Source of the DNA: Rhynochetos jubatus
Taxonomy: Eukaryota > Chordata > Aves > Eurypygiformes > Rhynochetidae
Assembly (NCBI GenBank): GCA_027574665.1
Contig: CM050648.1
Location: 64,497,363-64,561,362 of the forward strand
DNA length: 64,000 bases
Direction: 5' to 3'
Numbering within the stretch: the first letter of the stretch is position 1; every line of letters begins with the position of its first letter. Shown one piece after another: positions 60,242-64,000 of this stretch. The position numbers and the translations under genes were made by a program. The notes beneath the pieces are model-generated. The model searched no databases. It was not told the origin of the DNA and worked only from the letters and a program-made list of their open reading frames with translations.

Positions 60242-63200
60242 TTCAGTCAAATGACTATGAAAGGTGGCAGTAGGGTGAGCAGAAACATCTTAGGCTGGTT
60301 TTGCTGATGGCATACCATGGAACTGCAAAGCAGGCTTTCCTTCTGTGACTTCATCATATTTGTGGCTTATCTCAGGAATTTCAGAAGTGTTTTTCCTGCT
60401 ACTGTTCTCAAAAGTGCTCCTTTGGCATCGCTGGCTTGAAGCCATTGCCTTTGCAGCAAAACGTCCCATCATTTCATTGTACTGGACAAGTCCTCTGAGC
60501 ACCCTTCGCCACGCAGGGGGAGGAGAGATGGAGCATGCTTAGGCTAAGTCTATACTCCAGAAATAAACTGTGCCAGGAACCCAGCCCTGGAAAGCAAACA
60601 TCTGTGCTAAGAAGCTGTTACCTGGTGTGAGCCTGCCGAATGCCACCTAGCAAACAACTCTCCATCGCTGCACAGTGACTAAGGTGCTCCACATACCCCT
60701 TTGAAGGCTCAGGGAGCTCATTAGCACAGATACAAGCCACCCCAAGCTCATCAATCTTAGCACCCAGAGCATCACTGGAACATTCAATTTACTAATAGAA
60801 ATACAGCCTTTCTTCTCATGGTGGCATTTTTCCTGCTTTTTGTAAATCTACTGATGAGAATTTTACCTCTCCTTTGCTGAGGAGCAGAACACCTAACTGG
60901 AATGTGAAGTGAGGCTGGTTGGGTTTTGATGGGCTTCCCAGTGGTATCATGAGGGCCACAATGAAAGGCAGGAACTGTTTCTGGTAGCTCAGTTTAACTA
61001 GAAAGCCATTTAGTATTTAAAGTTCACCTGTAATTGCTGCCAGTCTTCTCTTTATTCAGCACATATTCATCTTTTTCTGCTCGCAAGGCAACTTCTCCTC
61101 CACACATCCTCTCTTCCTTATCTCCGAGGCTATCGCCTTGTGAGCTGGAGAGTTATGTCTATCGCCATTTAGGCTTAGCACACTCTCTTTAAGGTTCTTG
61201 TTGACACGCCACATGGTCAATGACCTCTCCAGAACGTGTTGCTTCTGAGAAACCTTTTTGAAATCTAAAGCACATGTTTTTTTCAGAATAGGTTACTAGG
61301 TTGAATGGAAGGTATTGGTATTGATGGAAGGGCTGTTAGTAGTTTCTGGTGGGGAATGAATGAGAATAGTAAAGGCTGAGAGAGAAAATCAAGCTTTTAA
61401 AAAGGAGAGAGAGAATCCAGTTTAAAACTTAGGTTGGAACTACTCCGGATTTATTTTTGTATGGATTCATTTCATCCGCTTCATTGGCCCCAGAGAAAAT
61501 CTGTGTTCTTTTTCAGTTCTTTCAGACAGTGCAAATATCGTCTATGGAGAACGTTTCGCTACCTGGATTCCAGGAAGTAGTCAATCTCACAGGGTTGACG
61601 GAAACCCAATCAAGGCATGTTGTTTGATTAAGCTGGAGTCAATGGTAAGAAAAAGAGGTTTCAGACATGATGAAAGACTCTAGTGGAGGAGAATTGGGAT
61701 TTCACAGACCCTAAAAACTCTGCAGCTTGACCTCGTGACAGGTGAGACGTGGAGCTGCAACACCTGCGTACCTGTTTTAAATGCTTTAAAATGTTACATT
61801 TCTATGCGATATCTTGCCAAGTGTATCCCATAAGTCACTAGTAATGCCTGGTACACAACAGAGAAAACTAGGATGACAGTTTAGGCTGTGTGTTTAGAAA
61901 TGATCCACTTTTACTCTCTTCTTTAAGTTCCACATCTGGAGCAATGAAAATTAAAACAGTGTCTAAGTAAGTGTGATGGGATATGCAGAGGATTATGCTT
62001 TCACACGAGAGCTAAGTAGCAGAAGCAGATGAGCTCTTAAGACACAATGATTCTGGTTTTATGCAAATATGCCTGCTAAAAATGAATGAGGGAAGAGGAA
62101 TATGGAAATAGATTATATAATAATACAGTAGAGTAATCAGAATTATTCTGAATAGATTTCTTTTATTAAGATTTTCATGAGGCCTCAGCTCTCTTTGTAA
62201 TTCTCTTCTTAACACTACCATCCAGGTATGCCTTATCAAAATATACATCATCATTGCTGCTGCATTTATATTCACCCTACTTAAAATTGAGACAAAATAC
62301 ACTTTTTGTGTGCAGTGTACTGAAATAATCGTAAGAGCATACAGCAATCCAGAGTAAAGGGTTTGAAAAGACTCAGTCGCAGATAACAACAGAGTACTTA
62401 CAAGTGTGCCATTTCCTTTGCCAAGCTAGTGATTGATGGAGGACACGCATTATTCCCTGTCAAATTTATCTCAACTGGTGAAATCCAAAGCAGACATCCA
62501 ATCATTCAGCAGTATAAGATATATTTATTATTGTGCAATTAGCTAGCTACTTGGTTTCTTCTCTTTTTCTAATTGATGTTTCACCTCAAAACATCTCGAA
62601 GTCCTGGAACATCTACAGGTTTCTGAACAGATGTGATCAATGTGAGGGGCACAAATATCACATTTAATGGTATCATCACACATAGACAAGGAACACAAAG
62701 ATATTTATTGAGTAAAAATTTACAAACAAACAAACAAAAAACTGGAGAGAGCCCCAAATTGGAAGAGCTATATATTATTTTTTAGGCTGAGTGGAAATAA
62801 AGCTGGCATGGATGGGTAGATTTCATGGACTTTTGAGCTCAGGTTTAACTGGAAGTGTCTTAATTACACTTCACATACTTCCACACAGTGGCAGGTTAGC
62901 TGCCTCTAGGTCTTTAAAATACCCCTAATAATTACAGTGATTGAAATGTAACGCTTCCTTAAACCACACGGCTCTTGGAGATGCCTGACTGGCTGGTATC
63001 GTGGCATATGAGACCATATGGCCCTGTTCTGTCTGTGCTCAACCAGGGTGGTAAACAGTATCTGTGGGGCTGCAGAGGCATAGCTGGGAAAGAAGTCGCC
63101 CCTTTGAGTTTGTTCTCAGGAAATCAGATCTGATGGCCTGGTTCCCCTCATCACGGTGCTGCTCCGCAGCAGGATGATTCCAGGGTGTGCCTTGAATGTC

Positions 63201-64000
63201 TGTCTGACACCTGCTGCTGGCAACCAACATCTTTCTATTGGCTTCAAGAGTTGGATCATGCGGTTGATGACATCGTAACATTGATGACATCATACTAATG
63301 CTTCTCAGGAAAAAAGGCTGAGATTCTTCAGTGCTGAAGCCATAATTCAAGGGGCAGAGAAGTTGGCAGGGAGGACATGCAGCCGCTGAGGCTACAAATA
63401 GCTTACCTTGTGACAGCGTGTATGGCTTGGCACCAACTCATATTGACACCTGTCTTATCTGCAGGAGAAGACGGGATTTAGACTGAGAAAGAGGACAAGG
63501 ACAACAGACAGACTGGAAAACAGGAATACGTAATACCATATGTCAATACAGGGTGACATGACAACACAAACCTGTCAGAGGTAGAGTCAGAAGTTCCTCA
63601 AACATTACTTTATGTAATTAACAGTTAATCTGATGCATGTAGGCTGCTATTCTGAGGGGCTGAACTTCTTCAGGTGTCCATGCTGTCGTGACAACTGCAT
63701 CCCTGCTGAACTGACTAGTGAAGAGTATAAGGATCACCAGGAAAAGATGAAAATCACACCTCCTTACAAAGCCCGCAAACTCTCCATGGTATGGCTTTGC
63801 CAGTGAACTGCAGAGAAGAGTCTCTCTTTGGAAGGCTCTGGGAGTTGATCTGGATCCCTAAGAAGGTGGTCCTATCCTCTCTGTGCTGGGAGATGGACCC
63901 TTGAGGTCAGAAACACCCTTCTTTTCACAGGCCAGACTGATGCTGTGATAGCACCAACATATAGGCATTGCTGTAGGTGGAGTTGCAGGAAGCAGCACCC
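60242..64000. other. Unique non-coding DNA
   Basis: No repeat family is recognised. 61.0-61.3 kb and 61.8-62.6 kb are AT-rich and repeat-free. A T-rich acceptor look-alike (GTGTTCTTTTTCAG, ending about 61516) is followed by roughly 36 open codons. The minus frame 62012-62389 (125 codons, hydrophobic, TTG at its upstream end) is long for AT-rich DNA but lacks a recognisable domain. Confidence 0.5.
62723..62738. repeat. (CAAA)4 microsatellite
   Basis: Four CAAA units followed by extra A, in AT-rich unique DNA. Confidence 0.75.

Noticed and set aside
62012-62389. Hydrophobic 125-codon minus frame resembling a membrane protein
   Set aside because: It starts at TTG, has no early ATG, and the hydrophobic residues follow from T-rich codons in AT-rich DNA. 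No family motif is visible.
1-64000. CRISPR arrays, tRNA, rRNA, known microRNAs, phage or defence genes
   Set aside because: I looked for regularly spaced repeats, cloverleaf-like elements, rRNA core words and familiar microRNA seeds such as let-7, miR-1, miR-9 and miR-124, and saw none. Distant homologs could be missed without a search tool.

Overview
The window reads as nuclear DNA from a bird, probably a neoavian. The evidence is the repeats: several truncated CR1 LINEs carrying the avian 3' end (the ATTCTGTGATTCCA-type terminus and the GGTTGGAAGGGACCT core), plus two solo long terminal repeats of an ERVL-like family common in neoavian genomes. There is no bacterial or phage gene organisation, no rRNA, tRNA or CRISPR array, and no long open frame with a recognisable protein domain. 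The longest stop-free frame is about 190 codons, which is close to what chance gives in 64 kb.

Layout. 1-13 kb: mostly unique non-coding DNA with an old CR1 reverse-transcriptase relic (4.46-4.79 kb), a small CR1 scrap (5.89 kb) and a clear 512-bp CR1 (10.80-11.31 kb). 13.3-14.3 kb: an old, sense-strand CR1 copy of about 1 kb. 14-33 kb: unique DNA with two more CR1 pieces (24.7 and 27.5 kb) and some hairpins. 33.51-34.31 kb: an 801-bp solo LTR with an imperfect 5-bp target-site duplication. 34-48 kb: unique DNA, including a CpG-dense patch at 44.57-44.83 kb and a perfect (GGATG)17 array at 48.3 kb. 50-55 kb: AT-rich DNA, two CR1 pieces and a perfect 20-bp palindrome. 58.4-59.3 kb: a block that looks like conserved non-coding DNA. 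59.72-60.24 kb: a second solo LTR in the opposite orientation. 60-64 kb: unique DNA.

Genes. I recognise no protein. A few short frames are flanked by good splice signals and use codons in a coding-like way; they are listed as low-confidence exon candidates (minus: 7.4, 15.9, 37.1, 44.6 and 52.7 kb; plus: 23.3 and 38.5 kb). Two on the minus strand, 44.6 and 37.1 kb, have matching codon phase and could be joined, but that match has a one-in-three chance of being accidental. The best overall reading is an intergenic or deep intronic stretch with possible regulatory elements. I found no undescribed multi-gene system.
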